Translations under genes and position numbers: made by a program
Shown: in pieces, positions 34,527-44,371 of the stretch
Numbering within the stretch: position 1 is the stretch's first letter
How the letters are laid out: every line of letters begins with the position of its first letter
Assembly: GCA_040387195.1 (NCBI GenBank)
Contig: JAZKEF010000016.1
Location: 1-64,000, forward strand
Source of the DNA: UKL13-3 sp040387195
GTDB lineage: Bacteria > Bacteroidota > Bacteroidia > UKL13-3
Length of the DNA stretch: 64,000 bases
Direction: 5' to 3'
Notes under the pieces: generated by a model
Databases searched by the model: none
Told to the model about the DNA's origin: nothing
The model's input: the letters and a program-made list of their open reading frames with translations, nothing else

Positions 34527-35816
34527 ATGAAATATCATTATCAAAGCATGCAGGCTCCCCATTTGATTATCATTGGAGGGGGCTTTGCCGGAGTTGAGCT
34601 TATCAAAAAACTCAATAACCAACCCATTAAGGTTACGGTTCTCGACAAAAACAATTATTTTAATTTTCAACCCCTCATGTACCAGGTTGCTTCGGGCGGT
34701 TTGGGGCCGGATGCCATTGCGTATCCGTTGCGCAAAATCATCAGCACCATGCCCAATATTGCGTTTCGCATGGCAGAGGTATTGGAGGTAAAAACCGCGA
34801 GTAATGAAGTGGTAACCAATATCGGAAATTTCAGTTACGATTATTTGTGTTTGGCTACAGGGGCTCAGACCAATTTTTTCGGAAATACCGAATTGGAAAA
34901 ACACAGTATGCAACTCAAGTCCATTCCTGATGCATTGGATTTACGCAGCAATATTTTACAGGAGTTTGAGAAGGCATTAAGTGAAAGCGGTTCGGGGAAC
35001 CTGGAACGGATTTTAAATTTTGTAGTAGTAGGTGGTGGTCCTACGGGTGTAGAAACTGCCGGGGCTCTTGCCGAAATTAAAAAGAACGTAGTGCCTGCCG
35101 ATTACCGCGAACTTGATCCCGAAAAGATGCAGGTGCATTTGATTGAAGCAGCTCCCCGTGTACTTGCTGCCATGAGTGAAATTTCATCCACCAAAGCGAA
35201 ACAGTTTTTGGAACAGCTTGGAGTAAAGGTGCAATTGAATACTTCGGTGCAAAACTATGATGGAGCAACAGGTAACCTGACCTTAAGCAGTGGTGAAATA
35301 CTCAAAACAGATACCATCATCTGGAGTGCTGGAGTGAAAGGAAAAACCATTCCCGGAATTCCGCAGGAGTTAGTTGTAAGAGGAAACCGGTATCAGGTAA
35401 ATGCTTACAACCAACTGGAGGGGCACCCCAACATTTTTGCCATTGGTGATATTGCTTATATGACCACAGATGCAGCTTACCCCAACGGACATCCCATGGT
35501 TGGAACAGTAGCACAACAACAGGGTGTTTTGTTGGGAAAAAATATTCGGAAGATGCTGCACAACAAACCAATGAAACCATACACGTATCTTAACCTTGGA
35601 AGCATGGCCACCATTGGAAGACATAAAGCCGTGTTCGAAATATTCGGCATCAAGATGCAGGGATATATTGCGTGGCTGGGTTGGATGTTTTTACACCTGA
35701 TGTTGTTGGTTGGGTTCAGGAACCGTTTGGTGGTGTTGATGAACTGGATGTGGAATTATGTATCTTACCAGCGCGCCATTCGCATCATCACACGTCCGTT
35801 TGTGTCGAAACATTAA
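34527..35816 (+). CDS. ndh: Type II NADH:quinone oxidoreductase (NDH-2)
   Basis: About 429 aa from the ATG at 34527; the ATG at 34548, just before APHLIIIGGG, is equally possible. FAD-binding GGGFAGVEL is at the N-terminus, with FNFQPLMYQVASGG following; the NADH-binding VVVGGGPTGVETAGAL is in the middle; and AIGDIAY marks the second FAD site. The C-terminus GWMFLHLMLLVGFRNR is the membrane-anchoring helix of NDH-2. It oxidises NADH and reduces menaquinone without pumping protons. It ends next to a convergent porin gene. Confidence 0.9.
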   Translation: MKYHYQSMQAPHLIIIGGGFAGVELIKKLNNQPIKVTVLDKNNYFNFQPLMYQVASGGLGPDAIAYPLRKIISTMPNIAFRMAEVLEVKTASNEVVTNIGNFSYDYLCLATGAQTNFFGNTELEKHSMQLKSIPDALDLRSNILQEFEKALSESGSGNLERILNFVVVGGGPTGVETAGALAEIKKNVVPADYRELDPEKMQVHLIEAAPRVLAAMSEISSTKAKQFLEQLGVKVQLNTSVQNYDGATGNLTLSSGEILKTDTIIWSAGVKGKTIPGIPQELVVRGNRYQVNAYNQLEGHPNIFAIGDIAYMTTDAAYPNGHPMVGTVAQQQGVLLGKNIRKMLHNKPMKPYTYLNLGSMATIGRHKAVFEIFGIKMQGYIAWLGWMFLHLMLLVGFRNRLVVLMNWMWNYVSYQRAIRIITRPFVSKH

Positions 35817-35822
35817 GTATCT

Positions 35823-37127
35823 TTAAATAGCAATCTGGAGTTGCACAATCACCATGCTTTTGCGTGTTGATTCGGTAAAATCAGTGTTGCTGAAAACAGG
35901 TCGGTTCTGGTAGTTTACACTCACCTTTGAACGGTGTCCATCGATCAGCCAGTTTACACCCGCATCCCAGATAAGCACATTATCTTTTAACCTATCGTAT
36001 TGCGAAAAGGTAATATCGGCATAGGGTTGGAGCTGACCACCTTTTTCTCCAAGTATATTTTTAGGCAGCAGGTAACCCGCTTGTACAAACAGGGTATTGC
36101 CGGTTCCATAAGTTGGAAAGGCACTGCCACCTCCGTTGAGGGACGTTCCGCTTGCGGCAGTTGCAGGGTTCATTGCACCATTGTTGCGGATATAGTTTTT
36201 GCCATAATCCGTAAACGAAACTGCAGCATATGCAGTAATGGCTGCTCCATTGGTTCCAACAGGATTGTCATAAAAAAGATCCAGCGCGTAACACAACAGA
36301 TCTTCTTTTACAATAGACTTCGTGATTGTATCAGCTAAATGCCACATCGCATCGGGCTGGTATTGAAAACCGGCTCCAATATTTAGTACCCTTTTTTTAC
36401 CTAAGTAGGTTCCTGCAATGTATGGAGTGAGGTTACTTTCCTGATCCCAAAACTGAAACATCATATATCCGCTGGTTTGTAATTTGGGTGGTGTGTATGC
36501 AAAATCGGAATTAACATTGAGTGGTTTGACGGTTGTTGTGGTCGCATCAATAAGCATTGGATCCGAGAGTACTAAACGATAATCCAGCTTGCCCAGTTTA
36601 CCTTTTGCATATACACTGAACTTGCGCAAAAACTGGTCGTTCACATCGTTGGTGGATTGTTGGTACAATGGAGCATCGTAAGCCAGAATACTTGCTACGG
36701 CAGGTGATGCATACCGTGCAAATCCGGTCCATGCCGTTAATCCTGCACCTATTTGCAGCGCCCGTGGTGTTACATAATATTCGGTAACCACATCATGGAA
36801 AAAGATACCGGGTTTACGCGAAGAGTTGTATCCGAAATTATTGATTCCAAGTTGCGTGTACAGAAATACCTTGTCGCTTATTTTTCCAAAAAACTGGGAA
36901 CGTACCCTGCGCAAACCGATATCGTATGTTTCGGGTTGGGCATAACCATTGACGGTTGTGCCGGGATTGCTTTCGTTGTAATGCAACCACACCTGACCTG
37001 TAAGAGTAGCCTTCAGGTAATGTGAACCATCCTCATTCAGGTTCATCTTCAGTTCGCGCGTTGGGCCCATCTGGGCAAAGGTTTGCATGGTGCATGCTAC
37101 CAAAGCCGGAATCAATAGTCTTTTCAT
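35823..37127 (-). CDS. Porin-like outer-membrane beta-barrel protein
   Basis: 434 aa. The signal peptide ends near TFAQ (res 19). The body has repeated amphipathic beta-strands (KVFLYTQLGINNFGY, LDYRLVLSDPM, PYADITFSQYDRLKD), a Gly-rich extracellular-type loop around ASGTSLNGGGSAFPTYG, and a C-terminal strand VIVQLQIAI. The architecture suggests a 16-strand-like porin of the type annotated in Bacteroidota as phosphate-selective or general porins. Substrate is unclear. It is encoded alone. Confidence 0.75.
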   Translation of the reverse strand: MKRLLIPALVACTMQTFAQMGPTRELKMNLNEDGSHYLKATLTGQVWLHYNESNPGTTVNGYAQPETYDIGLRRVRSQFFGKISDKVFLYTQLGINNFGYNSSRKPGIFFHDVVTEYYVTPRALQIGAGLTAWTGFARYASPAVASILAYDAPLYQQSTNDVNDQFLRKFSVYAKGKLGKLDYRLVLSDPMLIDATTTTVKPLNVNSDFAYTPPKLQTSGYMMFQFWDQESNLTPYIAGTYLGKKRVLNIGAGFQYQPDAMWHLADTITKSIVKEDLLCYALDLFYDNPVGTNGAAITAYAAVSFTDYGKNYIRNNGAMNPATAASGTSLNGGGSAFPTYGTGNTLFVQAGYLLPKNILGEKGGQLQPYADITFSQYDRLKDNVLIWDAGVNWLIDGHRSKVSVNYQNRPVFSNTDFTESTRKSMVIVQLQIAI

Positions 37128-37219
37128 GTAAGGCCTGCAAGTTAATAAATCCGTAAATTTTTTCTGTGGCTATCGGATGAATGTCAAGTTCTCGGTGTGA
37201 GCAGTCTTCTGTAATGTCT

Positions 37220-37277
37220 CCCGCAGATTCCGCTAATAGCGCAGAAAAAGATTTGCGGCATCTGCGAAATCTGCGGG
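37220..37277. repeat. Long inverted repeat between porin and MATE genes
   Basis: CCCGCAGATT at 37220-37229 and AATCTGCGGG at 37268-37277 are perfect complements, with further CGC/GCG pairing inside. Similar CCGCAGATTnCGC repeats are common intergenic elements in Bacteroidota. The rest of the 246-bp gap is unremarkable. Confidence 0.7.
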
Positions 37278-37373
37278 CAACTAATAGCTCGCGTCACGGT
37301 TGGTTAATTTTTAATTTTTGTAAACGAAACAATATGCAAAGGTTTTGTATAAGCGAATGAAACCTTAAAATCT

Positions 37374-38813
37374 ATGTATAAAGTACTTCTATCCCTTATC
37401 TTCGCGCACTTATTTATTGAAACCGTGTTAAAGATTTATCATACATATAAAGCGTATTTTCAGAAAATCACCAAGCTGAGTTATCCGATCATTATCGGAC
37501 AGGTGGGGATTGTATTAATGGGTGTGGCCGATGTAGTGATGATTGGGAAAGTGGATGCAACCAACCTTGCTGCAGCCGCATTTGCCAATTCCATATTTTT
37601 CCTCGTAAGTATTTTGGGTATAGGAACATTAACCGCTGTATCACCATTGGTGGCAAAGGCAAAAGGCGCAGGTCATCCTGCCGAGTGTGCTGTGTTGTTT
37701 CGTCAGGGTATCAATGCATCATTGTTGTTAACTGTTTTTATCAGCAGTGTGATGTTTGTACTTGCCTCCAACCTGGAGTGGTTCGGACAGGATGCGGAAG
37801 TAACCAGGCTCACACGCGATTTTCTACATTTGTTAAATGCCGGAACAGTTTTTATGCTGTTGTTTTTTGCTGTTAAACAATTCAGTGACGGATTATCCAT
37901 TACCAAACCCTCGGCCATTATCACCGTAATTGCATTGCTGCTGAATATTTTCTTAAACTGGTTGCTGATCTATGGACATTGGGGAATGCCCAAAATGGGA
38001 TTGAACGGAACAGGAGTGGCAACGCTGGTGTCCCGCTTTTTTATGGCGGCAACAATGCTGTCGTATGTGTTGTGGTTTAAATTGTATAAACCTTATTTAA
38101 AGAAAAAAGATACTTCCCGTAACACTTTTTTCTTAAAGGAAATTTTCAGGGTAGGCTTACCATCCGGATTTCAGTATGCCTTCGAAGTAGGAGCTTTTGC
38201 GGCCGCGGCAATCATTATTGGCTGGTATGGAAAATTCGAGTTGGCGGCACACCAGGTAGCCATCAATATTGCTTCGGTTACCTACATGATCGCAACGGGC
38301 ATTTCGGCCGGAGGATCCATTGCGGTGGGAGATGCTTTGGGACGCAAACACAAACCCGATTTGTTAAAATCCGGGAGGGCGGCTTTGATTATGGGCACGC
38401 TGTTTATGGGCGGTTGCGGATTGTTGTTTGCAGTGGCCAATCATTTTATCGTGGGCCTGTATACACCCGATGAACATGTTGCAGGAATGGCAGCCAACCT
38501 TATTTGGATTGCGGCATTGTTTCAACTCTCGGATGGAATTCAGTGCGTAAGCTTGGGAGTGTTGAGGGGGATTGGTGATACAAAAATTCCCACACTGGTA
38601 ACTGTTGTTGCGTATTGGGTTATTGGTATTCCTGCCGGATTATGGATGGCCGAGTTTTTTGATATCGGCTTATATGGTATTTGGTTTGGGTTGTCGCTCG
38701 GACTTACCTTCTCGGCAGTAATGCTAACCATGCGGTTTTTGAAAGAATCGAATGAGCTGAATTTTGTGGAAGAAGAGAAAAAACATTTTGAGGAATTGAT
38801 GCATAGCTCATGA
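37374..38813 (+). CDS. MATE family efflux transporter
   Basis: 479-aa inner-membrane protein with about twelve helices. Typical MATE features are YPIIIGQVGIVLMGVADVVMIGK in TM1, split here by the family's internal symmetry, and a second-half counterpart RVGLPSGFQYAFEVGAFAAA. It exports cationic drugs or metabolites using Na+ or H+. The start is uncertain: the first ~22 residues (MYKVLLSLIFAHLFIETVL) are an unusual extra hydrophobic stretch and a GTG about 50 bases further in would give a more standard N-terminus. It overlaps the EamA gene by four bases. Confidence 0.9.
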   Translation: MYKVLLSLIFAHLFIETVLKIYHTYKAYFQKITKLSYPIIIGQVGIVLMGVADVVMIGKVDATNLAAAAFANSIFFLVSILGIGTLTAVSPLVAKAKGAGHPAECAVLFRQGINASLLLTVFISSVMFVLASNLEWFGQDAEVTRLTRDFLHLLNAGTVFMLLFFAVKQFSDGLSITKPSAIITVIALLLNIFLNWLLIYGHWGMPKMGLNGTGVATLVSRFFMAATMLSYVLWFKLYKPYLKKKDTSRNTFFLKEIFRVGLPSGFQYAFEVGAFAAAAIIIGWYGKFELAAHQVAINIASVTYMIATGISAGGSIAVGDALGRKHKPDLLKSGRAALIMGTLFMGGCGLLFAVANHFIVGLYTPDEHVAGMAANLIWIAALFQLSDGIQCVSLGVLRGIGDTKIPTLVTVVAYWVIGIPAGLWMAEFFDIGLYGIWFGLSLGLTFSAVMLTMRFLKESNELNFVEEEKKHFEELMHSS

Positions 38814-39718
38814 AATCCAACCTGAAAGTCCATTTAGCACTTTTTCTGGTGTCGCTTATTTACGGTGCTACCTTTACCATTGCCAAACAGGTAATGCCGT
38901 TATATGTGAAGCCGTTTGCCTTTATCTTGTTAAGGGTTAGCGTGGCAGCAGTCTGCATATTTATTTTTCATTCCATTTTTGTGAAAAAACGCATTACCGA
39001 GCGAAAGGATTTTTTGCAATTGGGAATCAGTGCACTGTTTGGTGTGGCGTTTAATATGTTACTTTTTTTCAAGGGACTCTCCATCACCACACCCATCAAT
39101 GGTTCTGTGCTGATGATGAATACACCCATTTTTGTGGTGGTGTTTGCAGCTTTGTACCTCAAGGAAAAAATCACCACACAAAAAATAGTGGGCATCGGTG
39201 TTGCGGCAATCGGTGCAGTTTTATTAATGGGTGGAATGCGGTTCAATTTCAGCAGTGAAACAATTTGGGGCGACCTCATGATCACAGCCAACGCCATTAT
39301 TTATGCCTTTTACCTGGTATATGCTAAATCACTCATGCAAAAATACCATCCACTTACCGTTACCATGTGGAGTTTTGTTTTTGGATGGTTTGTGGTATTG
39401 CCTTTCGGGGCGGGAGAGTTTACGGAAATAAACTTCACCGATATGCCGCTCAAAATATGGTTGTTTGTTGCGTTCATTACTATTGGCTCAACATTTATCA
39501 CGTATGTGCTGAATGCATATGCCTTGCGAAAAGCAAGTTCGTCATTGGTAGGAACCTATATTTACCTTCAACCGGTATTGGCTACGCTTATTGCCATCAT
39601 TAGTGGAAAGGATATGTTAACCTTCGAAAAATGTTGTTATATCCTGGTTATTTTCGGAGGAGTATTTTTGGTAAGCTGGAGGAAGAATCCGGTTGAGAAA
39701 AGTGGATTGGTTGAATAG
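38810..39718 (+). CDS. EamA/DMT family transporter
   Basis: 302 aa with ten hydrophobic helices in two homologous EamA halves (res ~5-140 and ~155-290). HLALFLVSLIYGATFTIAKQ and RKASSSLVGTYIYLQPVLAT are characteristic of drug/metabolite transporters. The substrate is unknown. The ATG overlaps the MATE stop (ATGA), so the two exporters are translated together. Confidence 0.88.
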   Translation: MKSNLKVHLALFLVSLIYGATFTIAKQVMPLYVKPFAFILLRVSVAAVCIFIFHSIFVKKRITERKDFLQLGISALFGVAFNMLLFFKGLSITTPINGSVLMMNTPIFVVVFAALYLKEKITTQKIVGIGVAAIGAVLLMGGMRFNFSSETIWGDLMITANAIIYAFYLVYAKSLMQKYHPLTVTMWSFVFGWFVVLPFGAGEFTEINFTDMPLKIWLFVAFITIGSTFITYVLNAYALRKASSSLVGTYIYLQPVLATLIAIISGKDMLTFEKCCYILVIFGGVFLVSWRKNPVEKSGLVE

Positions 39719-39938
39719 GGGAGTGTTAATTCTTTGATTATGTTAATAGGTTATTAAGTTACTTGGTTATTGTGTTATTTGTTGCGGGTTGGTTATTTCG
39801 GGTTGTCTTAAGGGTTTGCCTACTGCCTACTTTCCTTGTTGCCTACTCTCCTCCGTGCTCTTTCTTCTTCATTAATATTTGTGGACTTCGTGTACCTATT
39901 CTGCATTTCTTTATTACTTTTGCCCAAAGTAAATCCAT

Positions 39939-40808
39939 ATGCTACGATCAATGACCGGTTACGGTCAGGCCGAAATTGAAACAGGCCGCTACCAAATTAA
40001 AGTAGAGTTTAAAGCACTCAATAATAAATTTTTGGAACTCAACCTGCGCATGCCCAAAGTTTGGCAAAGCAAGGATCTTGAACTGCGCAGGGAGCTTAAC
40101 CGTATGGTGGAGCGCGGTAGTTGTCAGGTAAATATCAACGTAAATTTTAAACGTGCCGAAGATAAAGTGATGCCAGTAAACAAAGACGTGGCGTCTTATT
40201 ACCTGCGTGAACTTTCCGAAGTATGCAAAGAGGCGGGAGTTGATCCGCAAATGCTGGCTACAGGTTTGTTCAATATGCCCAATCTTTTTCAAACCATTGA
40301 AGATGAAAGCAGTGAAGAAGATATGAAGATGTTGATGGAAGCCGTAAACAAAGGTTTTATTGAGTTCGAAAAATTCAGGATGAAAGAGGGTGATATGCTG
40401 GCTGAGGAATTAACCCGTCTGACCCATGCTATTCAACGCCTGCTCATAGAGGTGGAAGAGATGGATCCCGAACGTATGGAGACTATCCGCAACCGCATTG
40501 CCACCGAAGTAAATCAGTTGAAGGAAGAAGCACTTGATAAAAACAGGTTCGAACAGGAGCTGATCTATTATATGGAGAAGCTGGATGTAACCGAAGAAAA
40601 AAAGCGCCTGAAACAACACTGTGATTATTTCCTGGATACACTCCAAACAAAATCGGCAGGAAAAAAGCTGGGTTTCATAGCACAGGAAATGGGCCGCGAA
40701 ATCAATACACTTGGCGCCAAAGCCAATCATTTTAAAATCCAGCAACGTGTAGTGGAGATGAAAGATGAACTGGAAAAAATCAAAGAGCAGATCAATAATA
40801 TTATTTAA
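39939..40808 (+). CDS. YicC family endoribonuclease
   Basis: 289 aa. N-terminal MLRSMTGYGQAEIE and C-terminal GKKLGFIAQEMGREINTLGA are the diagnostic ends of YicC proteins, recently described as RNases in enteric bacteria. The middle is strongly helical. It is followed by gmk and nadD on the same strand, a gene order common in this phylum; a 76-bp gap precedes gmk. Confidence 0.9.
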   Translation: MLRSMTGYGQAEIETGRYQIKVEFKALNNKFLELNLRMPKVWQSKDLELRRELNRMVERGSCQVNINVNFKRAEDKVMPVNKDVASYYLRELSEVCKEAGVDPQMLATGLFNMPNLFQTIEDESSEEDMKMLMEAVNKGFIEFEKFRMKEGDMLAEELTRLTHAIQRLLIEVEEMDPERMETIRNRIATEVNQLKEEALDKNRFEQELIYYMEKLDVTEEKKRLKQHCDYFLDTLQTKSAGKKLGFIAQEMGREINTLGAKANHFKIQQRVVEMKDELEKIKEQINNII

Positions 40809-40884
40809 GATTTAAGAATTTTAATTTGAGAATAGGGAGGTGTGAAAATCTCAATTTGAAAACCTCAAATCATACATACAAATA

Positions 40885-41493
40885 ATGGTTCCAGAACACA
40901 ATACACTTCCGATAGCTAATTCCCAACTTGATGGCCGGGCTATCATTTTCTGTGCGCCATCAGGATCAGGAAAAACTACCATTGTCAAACACTTGCTTTC
41001 GTTGGATCACCGCCTTGCATTTTCAGTAAGTGCTTGCACCCGGTCTCAGCGGGCTAATGAAGAACATGGAAGAGACTACTATTTTTTGTCGCACGAAGAT
41101 TTTAAACAGCGTGTTGCCAACAACGAATTTCTGGAGTACGAAGAAGTATATGGAGGGAATTTTTACGGCACCTTAAAATCGGAGATCGACCGCATCTGGG
41201 CATTGGGGAAAGCGGTATTGTTTGATGTGGACGTGGAGGGTGGATTGAATATCAAAAATTATTTCGGGGATAAAGCGCTGGCCGTATTTGTAAAACCACC
41301 CAGCGTGGCAGTGCTTGAAGAACGGTTACGTTTTCGCTCTACAGAAACTGAAGAAACCTTACGCATGCGTGTTGATAAAGCAGTGCACGAATTGGTGTAT
41401 GAAGATAAGTTTGAACATGTGCTTGTAAACAATGTGCTGGATGAAGCACTTGAAGAGTCCGAACGATTGGTTAACGAATTTCTAAAAAAGTAA
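40885..41493 (+). CDS. gmk: Guanylate kinase
   Basis: 202 aa. It phosphorylates GMP to GDP with ATP. P-loop APSGSGKT at 24-31, then SACTRSQRANEEHGRDYYF and LEYEEVYGGNFYGTL, the GMP-binding segments with Arg, Tyr and Glu residues of the family, and RLRFRSTETEE in the lid. The first ~17 residues form an extension before the core. nadD starts two bases after the stop, so the pair is co-transcribed. Confidence 0.95.
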   Translation: MVPEHNTLPIANSQLDGRAIIFCAPSGSGKTTIVKHLLSLDHRLAFSVSACTRSQRANEEHGRDYYFLSHEDFKQRVANNEFLEYEEVYGGNFYGTLKSEIDRIWALGKAVLFDVDVEGGLNIKNYFGDKALAVFVKPPSVAVLEERLRFRSTETEETLRMRVDKAVHELVYEDKFEHVLVNNVLDEALEESERLVNEFLKK

Positions 41494-41495
41494 GA

Positions 41496-42071
41496 ATGAA
41501 AATCGGATTGTTTTTTGGTTCGTTTAATCCAGTTCACACCGGACATTTACTCATTGCCAACTACTTCAGCCAGTTTGCAGGTTTTGATAAAATATGGTTT
41601 GTGGTCACTCCGCAAAATCCGTTTAAAGCAAATGATGATTTGCTGGATGAAAACGAAAGGTTACAATTGTTAAACCTTGCCATTGATGGTGATTCGCGCT
41701 TTGAAGCAAGCAATATTGAATTTATACTCGACAGGCCATCATACACCGTGAATACTTTAAAACATTTGCGGACACAATTTCCGGCCGATACATTTTGTCC
41801 GATCATTGGGGGCGATAACCTGCAATCGTTCCATTTATGGAAGGATTATAAGGACATTCTGGAAAACCATACGGTATATGTTTACCGCAGGGCAGGCTTT
41901 CACGAAAACCCGATATTGGCCAATCATCCCGGAATCAAAATATTTGAGGTACCGTTGCTCAATATTTCATCAACTTATATCCGCGAAATGATCCAGGCGG
42001 GTAAGTCGGTTAAGTACCTCGTTCCCGAAGAGGTGGAGACTTATATTACACAGCATAGGCTCTATCAGTAA
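41496..42071 (+). CDS. nadD: Nicotinate-nucleotide adenylyltransferase
   Basis: 191 aa. It joins nicotinate mononucleotide and ATP to give deamido-NAD in NAD synthesis. GLFFGSFNPVHTGHLLIA contains the (H/T)xGH nucleotide-binding motif near the N-terminus, PQNPFK follows, and ISSTYIREMIQAGKSVKYLV is the C-terminal ISSTxIR signature. Gene order yicC-gmk-nadD makes a small nucleotide-metabolism operon. Confidence 0.95.
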   Translation: MKIGLFFGSFNPVHTGHLLIANYFSQFAGFDKIWFVVTPQNPFKANDDLLDENERLQLLNLAIDGDSRFEASNIEFILDRPSYTVNTLKHLRTQFPADTFCPIIGGDNLQSFHLWKDYKDILENHTVYVYRRAGFHENPILANHPGIKIFEVPLLNISSTYIREMIQAGKSVKYLVPEEVETYITQHRLYQ

Positions 42072-42183
42072 AAGTTAAGGGGTTTTTATTACGGGTTACG
42101 AGTAGAGTTGGAGAGAAGTTAAAATTGTCTGAAGGACAACATGGTAAAAGCGACACTGCTAACATCCAAAAGCAAATTGCCAA

Positions 42184-43188
42184 CTATCGCACTATCTGCA
42201 ACGAGTCAAAATGTGTCTTCTCCAGCGGAATGGTATCATTCAGGATGGCATTCACTAAATCCGTTTGTACCAGTTTGTCTTTAGGTAAACTGATGTAATA
42301 TGTTTTTCCCTCAGCCACCGTTAAACTCTGTTTGCGTAACCATGGATTGAATACTTTCAGCAGTTTATAGTTGGCACCGTTATCGAGTGCAAATTTGGCG
42401 AGGTCGGGAATGGACCTGGTTACTTTTACCTTAATGGTTGGAATAGGGTTATACAGATGTTTGGGAGTAAAGTTAAATCCAAACAGGGTGGGGTGTTCCA
42501 TAATTTCTTTTAAAGCCAGCGTGCGCAAAACGTAGCGTGAAGTTTCGGTATTCAGATACAAGTCATAATAGTTGTTTACACCCTGGTTTTGCAATTGTTT
42601 TCTGACCCCATCAATACCCATATTGTAGGAAGCTGCCACAAGTGCCCAGCTGTTAAAATCACGGTAAGCTTCCCTGAAATACCTGCAAGCTGCTTCGGTC
42701 GATTTTTCGAGATGGTAACGTTCATCCACTTCATCTGTAATTTCCAATCCATACATCTTCCCGGTTTTGTCAAGAAACTGCCAGTAGCCCATTGCACCTG
42801 CTGGTGAACTCACATTTTGTAACCCGCTTTCGGCAACGGCCAGGTATTTAAAATCATCCGGAATGTTGTTCTGTTTAAGCACTGAAGAAATGGTCGGAAA
42901 AAAACGGTTGGCGCGTTTCAGCATAAGTAACGTTTGCGATTGCCAGTATACATTGGTGAGCAATTCCCTGTCGTAACGTTCCTGTACTTCAAAATCATTC
43001 ATGGGTACTGCTTCACCTGCAAACCACAAATTTTCGGGAATGTTGAGGGTGTATATTTTGTAATATTGTTGAAACTCCTCTTGTAGTTTATCATCTTCAG
43101 TATGACTTGCATTCAAAAATGCAACGGCTACCGTTAAGAGTACACCGCAGAGAAATCCAAAGGAAGAATATAACCGTTTACCGTTCAT
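42184..43188 (-). CDS. Lytic transglycosylase (SLT, MltD-like)
   Basis: 334 aa with an N-terminal membrane or signal segment (res ~8-25). The SLT catalytic domain at ~105-235 includes FKYLAVAESGLQNVSSPAGA with catalytic Glu120, GYWQFLDKTGKMYGL and ALVAASYNMGIDGVRK. It cleaves the glycan strand of peptidoglycan to give 1,6-anhydro-MurNAc ends. The C-terminal part (VTRSIPDLAKFALDNGANYK...YYISLPKDK) resembles a degenerate LysM-like tail. It stands alone and is divergent from the SRPBCC gene. Confidence 0.88.
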   Translation of the reverse strand: MNGKRLYSSFGFLCGVLLTVAVAFLNASHTEDDKLQEEFQQYYKIYTLNIPENLWFAGEAVPMNDFEVQERYDRELLTNVYWQSQTLLMLKRANRFFPTISSVLKQNNIPDDFKYLAVAESGLQNVSSPAGAMGYWQFLDKTGKMYGLEITDEVDERYHLEKSTEAACRYFREAYRDFNSWALVAASYNMGIDGVRKQLQNQGVNNYYDLYLNTETSRYVLRTLALKEIMEHPTLFGFNFTPKHLYNPIPTIKVKVTRSIPDLAKFALDNGANYKLLKVFNPWLRKQSLTVAEGKTYYISLPKDKLVQTDLVNAILNDTIPLEKTHFDSLQIVR

Positions 43189-43265
43189 GGAAACAAAGAT
43201 AACCTAATTTCAAAAATCAAACTTTTAGTGTTATTTCGTAACAACTCACTAAAAACACTACAACT

Positions 43266-44294
43266 ATGAAAGTACTTAAAACCATTGGCCTTGTATTGGC
43301 CGGACTCATCTTCTTAATTGTGATCATCTCATTCTTTTTACCGGGAAGTTACCATGTTGAGCGTTCAACCGTAATCAATACAGATGCTTCCATACCGTTT
43401 AATATGGCTAAAGATTTCAGGGAATGGGATAAATGGTCGCCATGGCATAAAATAGATACTACCATGGTGAAGACATACAGCGATATACAGGGAGAAGTGG
43501 GTTCATGGTATACCTGGGACAGCAAAAACCCGGATGCCGGAAAAGGAAAAATTACCATTACCAAATTGACACAGAATGAATTTATTGAAAATGAGATGGC
43601 GTTTGATGGAATGGGAATTTCAATGGCTGCTTACAAATTTGAACCTGTGGAGGGCGGCATAAAGGTTACCTGGACTTTGGATGGAGAAGGCAAAGGAATG
43701 CCTTGGTATATGATGGTTCCGGCAAAATACTTTAACCTGATGATGGACAGAATGGTGGGGAAAGATTATGAAAAAGGATTGGCTAAGTTGAAAGAATTGA
43801 GTGAAGCAATGCCCAAAGCAGAGCAGATTGAAGGGTTTGATATCGAAGAACGGGTAATGGAACCTGTTAAGCTTGCAGGTATCCGTGAAACCATAAAACC
43901 GGCTGAAGTAAATGGGAATACGTTTGGTAAATGGTTCGGGCAAATTACACAGGTGTTGCAAAAACAAAAACTGACTCCGGCTGGTGCACCCAGAACTCTT
44001 TATTATGAATACGGGCCTAAAAAGGTAGAAGCAGAAGCCGCTATTCCGGTTGCTACATTAGGTTCGGATGAAGGTAATGTAAAGTTTCATGAAACCGCTC
44101 AGGCCAGAGTTTTGGTTATAAAATATTATGGCGATTACAGCAAAACTGAACCGGTGTACATGGCTGCATATGATTATATCAAAGCAAAAGGAAAGAGCAG
44201 TAATGGCGCACCCATGGAAATTTACATAACCGATCCGATGATGGAAAAAGACACAGCCAAATGGTTAACGGAACTTGTGTTTCCGTTGGATTAA
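43266..44294 (+). CDS. SRPBCC (polyketide cyclase-like) plus GyrI-like domain protein
   Basis: 342 aa. An N-terminal hydrophobic helix (res ~7-28, LVLAGLIFLIVIISFFLPGS) could anchor it in the membrane. An SRPBCC lipid-binding fold follows (FREWDKWSPWHKIDTTM to MMDRMVGKDYEKGLAKL, res ~40-185). A GyrI-like small-molecule-binding domain makes up the C-terminal half (ERVMEPVKLAGIRETIKPAE, KYYGDYSKTEPVYMAAYDYI). Two binding domains in one protein suggest sensing or sequestering of a hydrophobic compound. There is no DNA-binding domain. The gene shares a palindromic terminator with the next, convergent gene. Confidence 0.85.
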   Translation: MKVLKTIGLVLAGLIFLIVIISFFLPGSYHVERSTVINTDASIPFNMAKDFREWDKWSPWHKIDTTMVKTYSDIQGEVGSWYTWDSKNPDAGKGKITITKLTQNEFIENEMAFDGMGISMAAYKFEPVEGGIKVTWTLDGEGKGMPWYMMVPAKYFNLMMDRMVGKDYEKGLAKLKELSEAMPKAEQIEGFDIEERVMEPVKLAGIRETIKPAEVNGNTFGKWFGQITQVLQKQKLTPAGAPRTLYYEYGPKKVEAEAAIPVATLGSDEGNVKFHETAQARVLVIKYYGDYSKTEPVYMAAYDYIKAKGKSSNGAPMEIYITDPMMEKDTAKWLTELVFPLD

Positions 44295-44310
44295 ACGGTT
44301 ACATTTTTCT

Positions 44311-44362
44311 CTATAAACAAACATAGCTTAGGGTTTAAATCCTAAGCTATGTTTGTTTATAG
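44311..44362. terminator. 52-bp near-perfect palindrome, bidirectional terminator
   Basis: 26-bp arms differ at one position that would be a G-U pair in RNA. The core AGCTTAGGGTTTAAATCC is related to the one at 33591-33638. It separates the convergent SRPBCC and LD-carboxypeptidase genes. Confidence 0.85.
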
Positions 44363-44371
44363 GAATTTAAA

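Noticed and set aside
34275..34913. 212-residue - strand gene
   Set aside because: It overlaps the start of the NADH dehydrogenase, which has clear motifs; this frame has none.
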